From NCBI RefSeq assembly GCF_013870525.1, contig NZ_JACBXD010000006.1, positions 1 through 64,000 of the forward strand: a stretch of 64,000 nt of DNA. Reading direction: 5' to 3'. This DNA comes from Amycolatopsis pittospori. Its GTDB lineage: Bacteria > Actinomycetota > Actinomycetes > Mycobacteriales > Pseudonocardiaceae. Made by a program: the position numbers and the translations under genes. Of the stretch, positions 18,696-30,491 are shown one piece after another; within the stretch, counting starts at the first letter, position 1, and each line of letters begins with the position of its first letter. The notes beneath the pieces are model-generated. The model searched no databases and was not told the origin of the DNA. It was given only the letters and a program-made list of their open reading frames with translations.

Positions 18696-19714
18696 ACGCA
18701 CTGGTCCTGCGGCGCGGGCGGTTCTCCGCCCGGCTGGAACGCCGCACCCTCGTCTTCCTCGCGGTGATGATCGTGCTCATCGCCGGCCTGACGCTACTCG
18801 GGCTCTGCTACGGCGCGTCGTGGGCGAGTCCCGCCCGCGTGTTCGCCGCGCTCGGCGGTGCCGGTGGCGGACCGGGCGTCGTCATCCGCGAATGGCGGCT
18901 GCCCCGGGTCCTGGCCGGGCTGGTGTTCGGTGCCGCGCTCGGCCTGGCGGGCGCGATCTTCCAGAACATCACCCGCAACCCGCTCGGCAGCCCGGACGTC
19001 ATCGGTCTCGACGCCGGCGCCTACACCGGCGCACTGGTCGCGATCACCGTCCTTTCGGGAACGTCGACCCAGCTGACGATCGGCTCGGTCCTCGGCGGGG
19101 TGATCACAGCCGCCATCGTGTACGCGCTTTCCCTAGGTGGCGGGCTTTCCGGTCTGCGGCTGATCGTCATCGGGATCGCGATCAACGCGATGCTGACCGC
19201 GCTCAACTCGTGGATCGTGCTGCGCGCCGAACTGGAGATCGCGATCGCCGCGGTCGGCTGGAACGCCGGTTCGCTCAACGGCGTCGGCTGGGACGACATC
19301 GCCATCCCGTTCGGGGTGCTCGCGGTGCTGTTCACCGTGCTGTTCACCCGGGCACCCGCGTTGCACCAAGCCGCGCTCGGCGGCGCGCTGGCGGTCACCA
19401 CCGGCGTCCGGTGGGACCGGCTGCGGCTGGTCCTGGTGCTGATCGGGGTCGGCTGCACGGCCACGGTCACCGCCGTCGCCGGGCCCATCGCGTTCATCGC
19501 GCTGGCGGCGCCGCAGATCGGACGGCGGCTGGCCCGCACACCCGGCATCTCGCTGCTGCCCGCCGCCCTCACCGGCGCCGTGCTGCTGGCGGGTGCCGAC
19601 CTGACCGCCCAGATGCTGCTGGCGCCGGAATCGCTGCCGGTCGGTGTGGTCAGCACCGTGATCGGCGGCGGCTACCTGATCTGGCTGCTCACCAAGGAGG
19701 TGCGGCGCACATGA
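18692..19714 (+). CDS. FecCD-family siderophore ABC permease, subunit 2
   Basis: A 340-residue permease with the same fold as its neighbour. It has an N-terminal cytoplasmic extension, the REWRLPRVLAGLVFGAALG motif near residue 67 and VAGPIAFIALAAPQ near residue 263. Two different FecCD subunits are usual for actinobacterial siderophore importers (FecC plus FecD, or FepD plus FepG). It overlaps both neighbours by four bases. Confidence 0.93.
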   Translation: MNALVLRRGRFSARLERRTLVFLAVMIVLIAGLTLLGLCYGASWASPARVFAALGGAGGGPGVVIREWRLPRVLAGLVFGAALGLAGAIFQNITRNPLGSPDVIGLDAGAYTGALVAITVLSGTSTQLTIGSVLGGVITAAIVYALSLGGGLSGLRLIVIGIAINAMLTALNSWIVLRAELEIAIAAVGWNAGSLNGVGWDDIAIPFGVLAVLFTVLFTRAPALHQAALGGALAVTTGVRWDRLRLVLVLIGVGCTATVTAVAGPIAFIALAAPQIGRRLARTPGISLLPAALTGAVLLAGADLTAQMLLAPESLPVGVVSTVIGGGYLIWLLTKEVRRT

Positions 19715-20487
19715 GTGCCCGTTTGACCGCGCGGGACCTCACCCTGCGCTATGGCGACCGGATCGTTTCGACCCGGCTGAGCCTCGATGTGCCCGACGCC
19801 GCGTTCACCGCCGTCGTCGGACCGAACGCCTGCGGCAAGTCGACCTTGCTGCGCGCGTTCGTCCGGCTGCTGCGCCCGACCGAGGGCGAGGTGCTGCTGG
19901 ACGGCAAGGAGGTCGGTTCGTTCCCCGGCAAGGGTTTGGCGCGGGAGCTCGGTTTCCTGCCGCAGGACCCGGTCGCGCCGGAGGACGTCCGGGTCCGGCA
20001 ACTGGTCGCGCGCGGCCGGTTCCCGCATCAGTCGCTGTTCGCGTCGTGGTCCGAAGAGGACGAACGGGCGGTGCTGGAGGCGATGACCGCGGCCGGTGTC
20101 GCGGGCCTCTCCGACCGGCCGGTGCAGGAACTGTCCGGCGGACAGCGTCAGCGCGTGTGGGTGGCGCTGGTGCTGTCGCAGCGGACGCCGTACCTCCTGC
20201 TGGACGAACCGACGTCCTTCCTCGACATCGCGCATCAGTACCAGCTGCTGGAACTGCTGGGGCGGCTGCGCGACGAGGGCCGCACGGTGATCGCCGTCCT
20301 GCACGACATCAACCAGGCCTGCCGCTACGCCGACCATCTCGTCGCTTTGCGAGACGGCCGGATCGTGGCCGAAGGCGCCCCCGCCGAGATCGTCGACGCG
20401 GAGCTGATGAAGGAGGTCTTCGATCTCCCCAGCGTCGTCGTACCCGATCCGGTGACCGGCACCCCGATGGTCGTGCCCGCGCTCTGA
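19711..20487 (+). CDS. Siderophore ABC transporter ATPase (FepC/FecE type)
   Basis: A 258-residue cytoplasmic ATPase that powers the importer. Walker A is GPNACGKST, the signature is LSGGQRQRVW, Walker B is YLLLDEPTSFLD and the switch histidine is in AVLHDIN. Note Ala-Cys in place of the usual Gly-Ser/Cys-Gly in Walker A, still compatible with the GxxxxGKST pattern. ATG overlaps the permease stop. A 29-base gap separates it from the NRPS gene. Confidence 0.94.
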   Translation: MSARLTARDLTLRYGDRIVSTRLSLDVPDAAFTAVVGPNACGKSTLLRAFVRLLRPTEGEVLLDGKEVGSFPGKGLARELGFLPQDPVAPEDVRVRQLVARGRFPHQSLFASWSEEDERAVLEAMTAAGVAGLSDRPVQELSGGQRQRVWVALVLSQRTPYLLLDEPTSFLDIAHQYQLLELLGRLRDEGRTVIAVLHDINQACRYADHLVALRDGRIVAEGAPAEIVDAELMKEVFDLPSVVVPDPVTGTPMVVPAL

Positions 20488-20516
20488 GCGCGACCCCCTG
20501 ATCCCTGGAGCACCAG

Positions 20517-23500
20517 ATGAGCAACGCCCTGAACCTCACCGGAGCCCAGCTGGGCATCTGGACCGCGCAGCGACTGGAACCGGACTCGCCGTACTACGTC
20601 GTGGGCGACGTGGTCGAGATCGCAGGCGACCGTCCGGTCGACGTCACCGTGCTGGCCGAGGCGATCCGGGCGACCGTCGAGGAGGCCGACAGCCTGCGGT
20701 TGCGGGTCTTCGAGACGCCGGACGGGCCGCGTCAGGAGGTGTCGGCGGAGCCGGTGCCGCTGCCGGCGGTGGTGGATCTGCGCGGTGACGCCGATCCGGT
20801 GGCCGCGGCGCACGAGCGGGTGGAGGCCGAGCGGCGCCGGGTCGCCGAGGCTTGCCGTGAGATGACCGGCCGGCCGTTGTTCGCTCATCTGGTGCTGCGG
20901 CTCTCGGCCTCGCAAGTGTGGTTCACGCAGCTCGGACACCATCTGGTGTTCGACGGGTACACCGCCGCGATGCTCGCGCGCCGCACCGCGGCCCGCTACA
21001 CCGCCGTGGTTTCGGGGAAGGACGTGCCGTCGTCAACGTTCCCGCCGTTCGCGGATCTCGTCGAGGCCGATCGCGCCTACCGGGCAAGCGAACGGTTCGA
21101 ACGCGACCGGGAGTACTGGCGCACGCGGTTCACCCCATTGCCGGATCTCGACGACGGCGGGAGCGCGTCCGGTCCGCCCGAGCGCACGGTGACGGCTCGC
21201 TCGGTGCTGCCCGCCTCGGACGTCGAACGCCTGCGGGCGCTGGGCAAACGGTCCGGGACGACCTGGGGTGACGCGCTGATCGCCTGCTACGCCGCGTTCC
21301 TGCACCGCTTGCTCGGCTGGGACGACGTCGTGTTCGCGATGCCGTTGATGTGCCGGGAAGGTACGGCGCTGCGGACCCCGGCGATGGCGGTCAACGTGCT
21401 GCCGCTGCGGGTCACGGTGAATCCGGGTGACGACCCCGCCGAGCTGACCGCCCGGGTGGCCGCCGCGCTCAAGGAGATGCGGACGCACCAGCGTTATCGC
21501 GGTGAGGATCTGCCGCAGGATTTGGCGGTGCCCGGTGCGGGCGCGCTGCTGCACGGCCGGGGCATCAACCTCAAGGCGTTCGACCTGAAACTCGACTTCG
21601 CGGGCGCGCACGGCACGATGCGCAACGTCGCCGGCGGGCCGCCCGAGGACATGGGGCTCAGCGTGCTCCCGACTTCCGAGGGCGGGCTGCTGCTCGGTTT
21701 CGAGGTCGACGCGCGCACCCACGACCAGGCCGCCGTCGACGCCAAGCTGACCGCGCTGCGCTGCCTGATCACCGCGATGACCGAACCCGACGGCCCGGTC
21801 GTCGGCGGCGCCGACCTCGTCCCGCCGGGGGAGCGGGACACCTTGCTGGACGCGTGGACCATCCCGGCCCCGGCCGGTGAATCCTTGGGCGTTCCCGAAC
21901 TGCTGGACGAACTCGACCCCGAACGGATCGCTCTGGTCCACGGCGACGAGCGGTTGACCGCCGGCGAACTGGTGGCGCGGGTCCACCGGCTCGCGCGGGC
22001 TTTGCGGGCTCGCGGAGTCGGGCCCGACGACGTCGTGGCGCTGGCCTTGCCGCGCTCGGCCGACCTCGTCGTCGCGTTGCTGGCGGTGCTCGACGCCGGG
22101 GCCGCCTTCCTGCCGCTGGATCTCGTCCACCCTGTCGAGCGGTTGCGGGAACTCGCCGCCGAGGCCGGTGCCGTGCTGACGATCGCGAACAGTGCGGAGT
22201 TCGTGCCCGGACCGTATTTGCCGCTGAACGAAACCGATCTGTCCACACTGGACTCGGCACCGCTGTCGATCCCGCGTCACCCGGAACACTTGGCGTACGT
22301 CATCTTCACGTCGGGCTCGACCGGCCGTCCCAAGGGCGTTCTCGGACGCGTCGGCGGCCTGGCGGCGCTGCTGCGCCATCACCGCGCGACCACCGTCGCC
22401 GAAACCGAACGGGCCGTGGGACGGCGGCTGCGGGTCGCCCACACCTATTCGTTCGCCTTCGACTCCGCGCTCGACCAGCTCATGTGGCTGCTGTTCGGGC
22501 ACGAACTGCACGTCTACGACACCGAGATCGCCCGCGACGTCGACGAACTGCTGGCCGCGTACACCCGCGACCGGATCGACGTCGTCGACACCACCCCGTC
22601 GATGGCCGCTCCGTTGGTCGAGGCCGGGCTGCTCGACGGCGAGCACGCGCCCGCCCTGCTCGTGCTCGGCGGCGAGGCGACTCCGCCCGCGCTGTGGCGC
22701 CGTGTCGCCGACTCCGGTGTCCGCGCCCGCAACATGTACGGCCCCACCGAGGCCACTGTGGACGGTGCCGGATCCTGGCTGGACGACGGCGAACCGACGA
22801 TCGGCACCGCGGTACCGGGCACCGCCGTCCGGGTGCTGGACGCCGCGCTGCGCCCGGTGCCCGCCGGAAGCCCCGGTGAGCTCTACCTGGCCGGACCGCA
22901 TCTGGCGCGCGGTTACCTCGGCCGTCCCGGCGCGACCGCCGAGCGGTTCGTCGCGGACCCGTTCGGCGCGCCCGGCGATCGCATGTACCGCACCGGCGAC
23001 CTGGCCCGCTGGGTGCCCGGGCGCGGTCTGGAGTACCTGGGCCGTCGTGACGGCCAGGTGAAGGTGCGCGGCTACCGCGTCGAACTGGGCGAGGTCGAGG
23101 CCGCGCTGGCCGCCGTTCCCGGAGTGGGCGCCGCGGCCGCCGCCGTGCGCGGGCCGAGGCTCATCGGGTACGTCGTCGGCGACGTCGTCCCGGAGGCCGT
23201 CCGCGAGTCCCTCGCGGCGCGGGTCCCCGAGCATCTCGTCCCCGCCGCGGTGGTCGTTCTCGACACGCTTCCCTTGACCCCCAACGGGAAGATCGACCGC
23301 GCGGCCTTGCCCGCCCCGCGCGCGTCCGCCGGCCGGACCGCGGCCACCGAACGCGAACGCGTGCTGTGCGCGACCATCGCCGAGGTCATCGGCGTCGACC
23401 AGGTCGCCGTCGACGACGACTTCTTCGCACTGGGCGGCGACAGCATCACCGCGATCAGCGTCAGCAGCAGGCTGCGCGCGCACGGACTCGACCTGCGGCC

Positions 23501-26500
23501 CCGTGATCTGCTGGCGCGGCGCAGTTTCGAGGCGCTGGCAGCGGCGAGCCGCGAGATCGGCGGCGGGGCCGGCACCCCGGACGAACCCGTCGGCGAGGTG
23601 CCCGCGCCCCCGATCGTCCGCGCCCTCCTCGACGCGCATCCGGACGTCTCGACCGTCGCCGGGTACACACAGTGGACCGCGCTGCGGCTCGACGAAGAAC
23701 TCTCCCTCGACCGCCTGACCGCCGGGGTGCAAACGGTTCTGGACCACCACGACGCTCTTCGGCTGCAAGTAGCCGACGAAATGCGTGTCCGCGAACGGGA
23801 TTCCGTGCGAGCCGCGGACGTCGTCACGGAAGCGACCGGAGACCCGGCGGAAGTCGCCGAGGAACTCGCGGCCTCCCTCGACCTCGAAGCCGGGATGCTC
23901 CGGATCGCGTTGCTGCCGGGCCATCTCGTCATCGTGATCCACCACCTGGCGATCGACGGTGTCTCGTGGCGGATCCTCCTGCCGGATCTGCGCGCCGCCT
24001 GCGAGGGCGCACAGCTGGAGGCCGCTGGAACGTCCTGGCGGAGGCACGCGCTGCGCCTGGCCGAGCAGGGGACTTCCGGCGCGCGGCGTGGCGAACTCGA
24101 CCACTGGCGCGGCGCACTGGACGGACCGCGGCTGGGACACCGGCCGCTCGACCGGAGCGCCGACACGGTCGCGACCGCGCGGCGGACGGTCACCGTCGCG
24201 TCGCCGGAGCAGACCGAGGCCGTGCTCACGAGCCTGACCTCGGCCTACCGCGCCGGACCGGACGACGTCCTGCTCGCCGCGCTCGTGCTGTCCCTCCGAT
24301 CCTGGCGGGACACCCCGGTCGCGGCCGAAACCGTGTCCCTCGAAGGACACGGCCGCGATCAGGACGGCTTGGACCTGTCGCGCACCGTCGGCTGGTTCAC
24401 CGCCGAGCACCCGCTGCGCGTGCCCGCGACGGCGGTCGCCACGACCACGGATCTCGACAACGCCCTCGCCGGTGGCGACGCGATCGGAAAGCTCCTGCGT
24501 GCGGCCAAAGAGGCCAAACGCGCGGTGCCGGACAACGGCCTGGGCTTCGGCGTCCTGCGGTACCTCGACCCGCTCACCCGGGACGAACTCGCCGCCGCCC
24601 CGCCACCGGACGTCGTCCTGAACTACCTCGGCCGGTTCGCCGCCCTGTCCGGCACCGGCTGGCGGCTGCCCGGGGAAGACCCGTTCGCGGTCACCGAACC
24701 GGCGGCCAAGTCGCTGGAGCAGGTGCTGGCGCTGAACTGTTTCGTCCGCGAGGACGGACGTCCGCGGCTCGCCGTCGAATGGACCGCCGCCGGCGAGGTC
24801 CTGGCCGCGGAAAGTGTCGAGGCGCTTCAGGAAGCGTGGTCGCGGGCGCTGGAAGCGCTGGCCACGCACGCCGCCTCGATCGGCCCGGACGGCGGCGGGC
24901 TCACGCCGTCCGACCTGCCGCTGGTCGGTCTCGGCCAGGCCGACATCGACGCGCTGGAAAGCCGGGGCCGGATCGAGGACGTCCTGCCCGCGACCCCGCT
25001 GCAGACCGGCCTTTCCTTCCACACCTTGGCGCGCGGTGACGACGACACCGACGTCTACGTGGTGCAGGCGGTGACCCTGCTCAGCGGCGAACTCGACGCC
25101 GACCGGATGCGCGAGGCCGCTGCGGAGGTCCTGCGGCGGCATCCCGCGTTGCGCGTCCACCTGCACACCACCGATGCGGGCGAGGTCGTCCAGGTGGTGC
25201 CCGAGGCGGTGTCTCTCGATTGGCGCTTCTCGGCCGTGTCACCGGAGCAGGTGGCGGACGAATGCCGCGCCGAGCTCGCCCGGCCGTTCGATCCGGCGAC
25301 CCCGCCGCTGATCCGGTTCTTGCTGCTCACCCTGGGCCCGGACGAGCACCGCCTGGTGCTCACGAACCACCACGCGCTGCTCGACGGCTGGTCGATGCCG
25401 CTGGTCGGCCGGACCCTGCTGGCCACCTACGCCGAACTCGGCGGCGGCCCGGCGGCCCCGGTCGCCCCGCCCCTCGCGGAGTACCACCGGGTGCTGGGCG
25501 AACGCGACCCGGACGCGGCGCTGGAGGCCTGGCGTGAGGCGCTCGCCGGACTCGACGAGGGCACACGGCTCGCTCCCGCCGCCGTCGAGTCCACTGTGGA
25601 GCGCCCCGAGCGGGTCACCGTGGAACTGGGCGAAGAGTTCAGCGAGCGGCTGCGAGCCTTCGCTCGTGAGCGCGGTTTCACGCCGACGACGGTGTTCCAG
25701 ACCGCGTGGGGTGTTCTGCTCGCCCGCCTGACCGGACGCCGCGACGTCGTCTTCGGCTGCCCGGTGTCCGGGCGTCCCGCCGACGTCCCCGGCGTGGAGC
25801 GGATGATCGGGCAGCTCGGCAGCACGATCCCGGTGCGGGTCCGGTTCGACGCCGCCGAGACCGCGGTCACCGTGCTGGAGCGCGTGCACACCGAAAGCGT
25901 GCGGCTCACCGATCACCACCACGCCGGGCTGCCGGACATCCAGCGCGCGGCCGGTATCGGCGACCTGTTCGACACGATGCTGGTGATGGAGAACTTCCCG
26001 CTCTCCAGCCGTGCGCGCACCACGCTGGCGCCGGGCCTCGATCTGACCGGCGTCGACATCACCGACGCCACCCATTACCCGCTCACCGTGATCGTGCTGC
26101 CCGGCGACGAGTTCACCGTCGGGCTCGGCTACCAGCCCCAGGCCTTCACCCGGGACGAAGCCGAGGCGTACGGCCGCTGGCTGCGCGCCGTCCTGCACGA
26201 GATCGTCGCCGATCCGGCGCGTCCGGTCGCCCGGCTGCGCGCGCTCGACGCCGACGAGGAACGCGCGATGCTGCGTCTCGGCGAAGGCCCGGAACCGCAC
26301 CGCGAACGCGGCGGCATGCTGGAGGAGTTCGGCCGCTGGGTCCGCGAAACGCCCGACGCCGAAGCCGTCGTCTGCCGCGACCGCAGCCTCACGTACGCGG
26401 AACTGGACCGGCGCGCCAACCGGCTCGCGCACACGCTGATCGAGGCCGGGGTCAAGCCCCAGGACCCGGTCGCGGTGCTGCTGCGCCGCGACGTCGACCT

Positions 26501-29500
26501 CGTGGTCGCCCTGTTCGGCGTGGTCAAGGCGGGTGCGGTGCATGTGCCGATGGACCCGGACTACCCGGCCGACCGGCTGGCCTACATGCTCGACGACATC
26601 GAACCCGCCGCCGTCGTGTCCACTTCGGACGTCGAGGGTCTTCCGGTGGTGCACCCGGCCGAACTGTCCACTGAGGACTCGGATCCGTCGGTGCCGTTCA
26701 CCGAAGACTCGCTCGCCTACGTCATCTACACCTCCGGCACCACCGGGAAACCCAAGGGCGTCGCGGTTCCGCACCGCGGTGTCCCGAGCCTGATCGCGTT
26801 GCAGGAGGACATCGTCGGCATCGGGACCGCCGAGCGGTACCTGCACTTCGCGTCGACGAGCTTCGACGTCGCGTTCTGGCAGTTCATGCTGCCCCTGCTG
26901 TCCGGCGGGACCTCGGTCATCGCGCCGGAAGAGGTACGCGTCTCCGGGGACGACCTGTTGGCCTACGCCGCCGAACATCGCGTCACCGGGCTGAACCTGC
27001 TTCCGTCGTTCCTGTCCGCGATGCCCGACGACGCGACCGTCGACCCGGACGTGTTCTTCGTCGTCGGCGCCGAACGGCTCGACCCGGAACTCGCGCGGCG
27101 CTGGGGAAACCGGCGCGCGCTGTTCAACGCCTACGGGCCGACCGAGGTCACCATCAACTCGGTCACCTGGCATTACGACCCCGCCGATCCCGGTCCACTG
27201 CCGATCGGCCGTCCGGACCCGGAAGTCCGCGCGTACGTGCTCGACGGCGGCCTGCTCCCCGTCGGGACGAACGTCACCGGCGAGCTGTACCTGGCCGGGC
27301 CGAAGCTGGCCCGAGGGTATGTCGGCCGGGCCGCGCTGACGGCCGAGAGGTTCGTCGCGGATCCGTTCGGGCCGCCGGGGGAGCGGATGTACCGCACCGG
27401 CGACCTGGTCCGGTGGCGGCCGGACGGGCAGATCGTCTTCCTCGGCCGCGCCGACCACCAGGTCAAACTGCGCGGGTTCCGGATCGAACTCGGCGAGATC
27501 GAGACCGCGCTGACCGCGCACGAGAACGTCCGCGCGTCCGCGGTGATCGTCCGCGAAGACCGCCTGGTCGCCTACGTCGTGCCTGTCGACGGCGCCGAGC
27601 CCGACCCGGCCGAGCTGCGCGAGTACCTCGCCGCGGACCTGCCCGCGTACATGGTGCCCACCGCGTTCGTACCGCTGGACCGGCTCCCGCTGGGCCCGAG
27701 CGGGAAACTCGACCGGTCCGCGCTGCCCGCGCCCGAAGCCCGTTCCTCGGGTGGGCGGGAACCGGCGACACCCGCGGAAGCCGTGCTGCTGCGCGTGGTC
27801 CGGGATCTGCTCGGCCCCGGCGTCGGACTGGACGACGGATTCCTGGAAGCGGGCGGCGACAGCATCGCGTCGCTGCGCGTGGTGTCCCGTGCTCGTCGGG
27901 AGGGACTGAACCTGACCGCGCGCGACGTCCTCGAAGGCGGCACCGTCGCCGGGATCGCCGCGCGCTGCGGGGAGCCCGAACGAGCCGAAGAGGCACCCGC
28001 GGTCGGCGACGCGCCGCTCACCCCGGTGATGCGCGATCTCCTGCTGCGTGCGAAAAAGGCGGCGGACGGGTTCTGCCAGTGGGTCGAGATCTGCGTGCCC
28101 GCGGCCGGGGACGTGTCACGGTGGCGGTCGGTGCTGGACGCCGTCCTCGCCCGCCACGACGTCCTGCGAGCGCATCTGGTCGAGGACGCGCTGCGGATCC
28201 CCGACGTCGGCGCGGTGACCGCCGACGCGGTGCTCACCACCGTCCGTGCGCCGGAAGCCGATCTGCGGACCCTGATCGACGCCCGGGTGGAGCGGATCCA
28301 GGCCGCCCTCGATCCGCGTACCGGACCCTTGCTGCAGGCGGTGCTGATCGACGCCGGTGAGCGGCGCCCAGGACGGCTCGTGCTGGTGGCGCATCACCTC
28401 GTCGCCGACGCGGTGACCTGGCGCGTGCTGCTCGACGACGTCGAACAGGCCTTCCACGGGAACACCCTGCGGCGGCGCGGGCAGTCGTTCCTCGGCTGGG
28501 CGCGTTCGCTGCGTGCGGCCGTTCCGCACCGGCGGGACGAACTGCCGTACTGGCACGCGATCTCCACCGCGCCCGCGCCGCGGCTCGGCCGCGCCGAACT
28601 CGATCCGGCACGCGACACCGTGGCCACCGCGCGACATCACCGCGTCGACATCGGCGCGGCGACGACCCACGCCGTGCTCACCGCCTTGCCCGCGGCGTAC
28701 CGCACCGGCCCGGACACCGTGCTGCTGACCGCGCTGGCCCGCGCGATCGCCGCCTGGCGCGGGACCGAGGCCGATCTGCTCGTGGCCGTCGAGAGCCACG
28801 GGCGGCCGGGGCATACGCCGGACTTCACGGGTACCGTCGATCTGGCGCAGACCGCCGGCTGGTTCACCGCCGTGCATCCGGCGCGGATCGCACCGCCGTC
28901 CGGACCGCTGCCGGACGCGCTGCGGGCGGTGCGCGACCACCTGCGTGCCGCCGGCGACGGCCTCGGCCACGGGATCCTCGGCGACCTCGGGCCGCGGCCC
29001 GAGGTCGCCTGGAACTACCTCGGCCGCTTCCCGGCGGCGCCGGTCACCGAAACGCCCTGGCAACGCCCACCGGACGCCGATCCGCTCGGTTCCGGCGGCG
29101 GCGCGGATCTCCCGCTGCCGCACGCGCTGACGGTGAACGCGATGGTCCCCGACGGTGGAACGCTCGGCGTCCGCTTCACCTGGCCGTCGGCGTTGTTCAC
29201 CGAAGACGAGATCGCCGTGCTGGGCGAGCACTTCCGCCGCGCGCTGGACGAACTCGCCGCCGATCCGCCCGGACCGGGCGACGTCCTGCCGCTGACGCCG
29301 TTGCAGGAGGTGATCCTGCGCGAGTCCCGTTCGTCGGCCGAAGACCCCTACCCGGTGCAGGCCGCGTTCGCGTTGTCCGGCGACCTCGACGTCGAGACCC
29401 TGCGGGAGGCGGCGACGGCGCTGGTGCGACGGCATCCGAACCTGGGCGCGGTCTTCCCGCCGTCGCACGAGGTGCAGGTCGTCCCCGCCGCGCCCGAAGC

Positions 29501-30491
29501 CGGGTTCCGGGTCCGGGAAGTGTCCGAAGTGGACACCGAGCGGGTGCTGGACGAGGAACTGGCGGAGCCGTTCGACCTGGCGAACGGGCCGCTGTGGCGG
29601 GTCACCGTGCTGCGGCACGGTCCCGGCAGTCACCGGCTCGTGCTGACCAGCCACCACCTGCTGTCCGACGGCTGGTCCGCGCCGCGCGTCCTCGGCGAGT
29701 TGTTCGCGCTCTACGCGGGGAAGCCGCTGCCGGAACCGGTACCGCTGAACCGGTACACGCGGCTGCTCACCGCACGCGACCACGCCGCCGACATCAGGGC
29801 CTGGCGGACGGAACTCGACGGCCTCCCCGAAGGCGATCACCTGCCGCGCGCCGGTGGATCGCCGGAGCCCGCCGTGTTCACCGTGGACGGTCGGGTCGTG
29901 GAGGTGCTGACCCGGCTCGGGGCGGCTCGCGGGCTCACCGTGAACACCCTGCTGCAGGGGGCGTGGGCCGCCGTCCTGGCGAACCGGGCCGGCCGCCGGG
30001 ACGTCAGCTTCGGGGTGATGAACTCGAACCGGACGTCCGAAGTGGACGGTGTCGAGGAGATCATCGGGTTGCTGGCCAACAGCGTCCCGGTCCGCGCCAG
30101 GTTCACCGGAACGGTCGCCGAGGCACTGGCCGATCTGCAGCGGCGGCAGCAGGCGATGTCCGGGCACCACCGGATCGGCCTGCCCGAACTCGCGGCGCTC
30201 ACCGGGCGGAAGCGGCTGTTCGACAGCCTGCTCGTCTTCGAGAACTACCCGGTGGATCCGGCGAAACTGCGTGAACCGGCCCCGGGCCTGACCGTGACCG
30301 CCACGCGGTTCCGCGAACGCACGCACCATTCGGTGAGTGTCACCGTCGTCCCGGGCGAGCACGGCTGGGAAGGCGTTCTGTACGCGCGGGAGACCGACGC
30401 CCGAGCCCTCGCCGACGAGCTGATCCGGTTCCTGCGGGATCTGCCGTCGTGGCTGGACGGCGACGCCGTCGAGTTCCTGGGGGAGCGGTGA
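20517..30491 (+). CDS. Two-module siderophore NRPS, C-A-T-E-C-A-T-E-C, no thioesterase
   Basis: A 3,324-residue synthetase that joins DHB from the aryl carrier to two amino acids. Domains by motif: C1 1-430 (HHLVFDGY); A1 455-925 ([10 protein letters not shown] at about 593); T1 around serine 973 (LGGDSI); E1 1025-1470 ([21 protein letters not shown]); C2 1485-1915 (HHALLDGW); A2 1930-2395 ([10 protein letters not shown]); T2 around serine 2444 (AGGDSI); E2 2495-2910 ([21 protein letters not shown]); C3 2920-3324 (HHLLSDGW). All core motifs look intact. Hand-read pocket codes are DSDDVGMVDK (A1, acidic, Arg-like) and DVWNVGAINK (A2, nearest to Thr/Ser types); both are inference. There is no TE or reductase, and the protein ends with a condensation domain. 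No MbtH-like gene is nearby. The stop overlaps the exporter gene. Confidence 0.93.
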   Translation: MSNALNLTGAQLGIWTAQRLEPDSPYYVVGDVVEIAGDRPVDVTVLAEAIRATVEEADSLRLRVFETPDGPRQEVSAEPVPLPAVVDLRGDADPVAAAHERVEAERRRVAEACREMTGRPLFAHLVLRLSASQVWFTQLGHHLVFDGYTAAMLARRTAARYTAVVSGKDVPSSTFPPFADLVEADRAYRASERFERDREYWRTRFTPLPDLDDGGSASGPPERTVTARSVLPASDVERLRALGKRSGTTWGDALIACYAAFLHRLLGWDDVVFAMPLMCREGTALRTPAMAVNVLPLRVTVNPGDDPAELTARVAAALKEMRTHQRYRGEDLPQDLAVPGAGALLHGRGINLKAFDLKLDFAGAHGTMRNVAGGPPEDMGLSVLPTSEGGLLLGFEVDARTHDQAAVDAKLTALRCLITAMTEPDGPVVGGADLVPPGERDTLLDAWTIPAPAGESLGVPELLDELDPERIALVHGDERLTAGELVARVHRLARALRARGVGPDDVVALALPRSADLVVALLAVLDAGAAFLPLDLVHPVERLRELAAEAGAVLTIANSAEFVPGPYLPLNETDLSTLDSAPLSIPRHPEHLAYVIFTSGSTGRPKGVLGRVGGLAALLRHHRATTVAETERAVGRRLRVAHTYSFAFDSALDQLMWLLFGHELHVYDTEIARDVDELLAAYTRDRIDVVDTTPSMAAPLVEAGLLDGEHAPALLVLGGEATPPALWRRVADSGVRARNMYGPTEATVDGAGSWLDDGEPTIGTAVPGTAVRVLDAALRPVPAGSPGELYLAGPHLARGYLGRPGATAERFVADPFGAPGDRMYRTGDLARWVPGRGLEYLGRRDGQVKVRGYRVELGEVEAALAAVPGVGAAAAAVRGPRLIGYVVGDVVPEAVRESLAARVPEHLVPAAVVVLDTLPLTPNGKIDRAALPAPRASAGRTAATERERVLCATIAEVIGVDQVAVDDDFFALGGDSITAISVSSRLRAHGLDLRPRDLLARRSFEALAAASREIGGGAGTPDEPVGEVPAPPIVRALLDAHPDVSTVAGYTQWTALRLDEELSLDRLTAGVQTVLDHHDALRLQVADEMRVRERDSVRAADVVTEATGDPAEVAEELAASLDLEAGMLRIALLPGHLVIVIHHLAIDGVSWRILLPDLRAACEGAQLEAAGTSWRRHALRLAEQGTSGARRGELDHWRGALDGPRLGHRPLDRSADTVATARRTVTVASPEQTEAVLTSLTSAYRAGPDDVLLAALVLSLRSWRDTPVAAETVSLEGHGRDQDGLDLSRTVGWFTAEHPLRVPATAVATTTDLDNALAGGDAIGKLLRAAKEAKRAVPDNGLGFGVLRYLDPLTRDELAAAPPPDVVLNYLGRFAALSGTGWRLPGEDPFAVTEPAAKSLEQVLALNCFVREDGRPRLAVEWTAAGEVLAAESVEALQEAWSRALEALATHAASIGPDGGGLTPSDLPLVGLGQADIDALESRGRIEDVLPATPLQTGLSFHTLARGDDDTDVYVVQAVTLLSGELDADRMREAAAEVLRRHPALRVHLHTTDAGEVVQVVPEAVSLDWRFSAVSPEQVADECRAELARPFDPATPPLIRFLLLTLGPDEHRLVLTNHHALLDGWSMPLVGRTLLATYAELGGGPAAPVAPPLAEYHRVLGERDPDAALEAWREALAGLDEGTRLAPAAVESTVERPERVTVELGEEFSERLRAFARERGFTPTTVFQTAWGVLLARLTGRRDVVFGCPVSGRPADVPGVERMIGQLGSTIPVRVRFDAAETAVTVLERVHTESVRLTDHHHAGLPDIQRAAGIGDLFDTMLVMENFPLSSRARTTLAPGLDLTGVDITDATHYPLTVIVLPGDEFTVGLGYQPQAFTRDEAEAYGRWLRAVLHEIVADPARPVARLRALDADEERAMLRLGEGPEPHRERGGMLEEFGRWVRETPDAEAVVCRDRSLTYAELDRRANRLAHTLIEAGVKPQDPVAVLLRRDVDLVVALFGVVKAGAVHVPMDPDYPADRLAYMLDDIEPAAVVSTSDVEGLPVVHPAELSTEDSDPSVPFTEDSLAYVIYTSGTTGKPKGVAVPHRGVPSLIALQEDIVGIGTAERYLHFASTSFDVAFWQFMLPLLSGGTSVIAPEEVRVSGDDLLAYAAEHRVTGLNLLPSFLSAMPDDATVDPDVFFVVGAERLDPELARRWGNRRALFNAYGPTEVTINSVTWHYDPADPGPLPIGRPDPEVRAYVLDGGLLPVGTNVTGELYLAGPKLARGYVGRAALTAERFVADPFGPPGERMYRTGDLVRWRPDGQIVFLGRADHQVKLRGFRIELGEIETALTAHENVRASAVIVREDRLVAYVVPVDGAEPDPAELREYLAADLPAYMVPTAFVPLDRLPLGPSGKLDRSALPAPEARSSGGREPATPAEAVLLRVVRDLLGPGVGLDDGFLEAGGDSIASLRVVSRARREGLNLTARDVLEGGTVAGIAARCGEPERAEEAPAVGDAPLTPVMRDLLLRAKKAADGFCQWVEICVPAAGDVSRWRSVLDAVLARHDVLRAHLVEDALRIPDVGAVTADAVLTTVRAPEADLRTLIDARVERIQAALDPRTGPLLQAVLIDAGERRPGRLVLVAHHLVADAVTWRVLLDDVEQAFHGNTLRRRGQSFLGWARSLRAAVPHRRDELPYWHAISTAPAPRLGRAELDPARDTVATARHHRVDIGAATTHAVLTALPAAYRTGPDTVLLTALARAIAAWRGTEADLLVAVESHGRPGHTPDFTGTVDLAQTAGWFTAVHPARIAPPSGPLPDALRAVRDHLRAAGDGLGHGILGDLGPRPEVAWNYLGRFPAAPVTETPWQRPPDADPLGSGGGADLPLPHALTVNAMVPDGGTLGVRFTWPSALFTEDEIAVLGEHFRRALDELAADPPGPGDVLPLTPLQEVILRESRSSAEDPYPVQAAFALSGDLDVETLREAATALVRRHPNLGAVFPPSHEVQVVPAAPEAGFRVREVSEVDTERVLDEELAEPFDLANGPLWRVTVLRHGPGSHRLVLTSHHLLSDGWSAPRVLGELFALYAGKPLPEPVPLNRYTRLLTARDHAADIRAWRTELDGLPEGDHLPRAGGSPEPAVFTVDGRVVEVLTRLGAARGLTVNTLLQGAWAAVLANRAGRRDVSFGVMNSNRTSEVDGVEEIIGLLANSVPVRARFTGTVAEALADLQRRQQAMSGHHRIGLPELAALTGRKRLFDSLLVFENYPVDPAKLREPAPGLTVTATRFRERTHHSVSVTVVPGEHGWEGVLYARETDARALADELIRFLRDLPSWLDGDAVEFLGER

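Noticed and set aside
18820..20487. Extended frame upstream of the ABC ATPase
   Set aside because: Its first 297 codons are an out-of-frame reading of the second permease; the ATPase begins at ATG 19711 in a four-base overlap.
21033..25166. Open frame of 1,377 codons antisense to the NRPS
   Set aside because: It mirrors the codon bias of the NRPS gene on the other strand, is rich in Arg/Gly/Gln without any domain, and has no ribosome-binding site. Similar antisense frames at 25239-27521 and 28116-30362 were rejected for the same reason.
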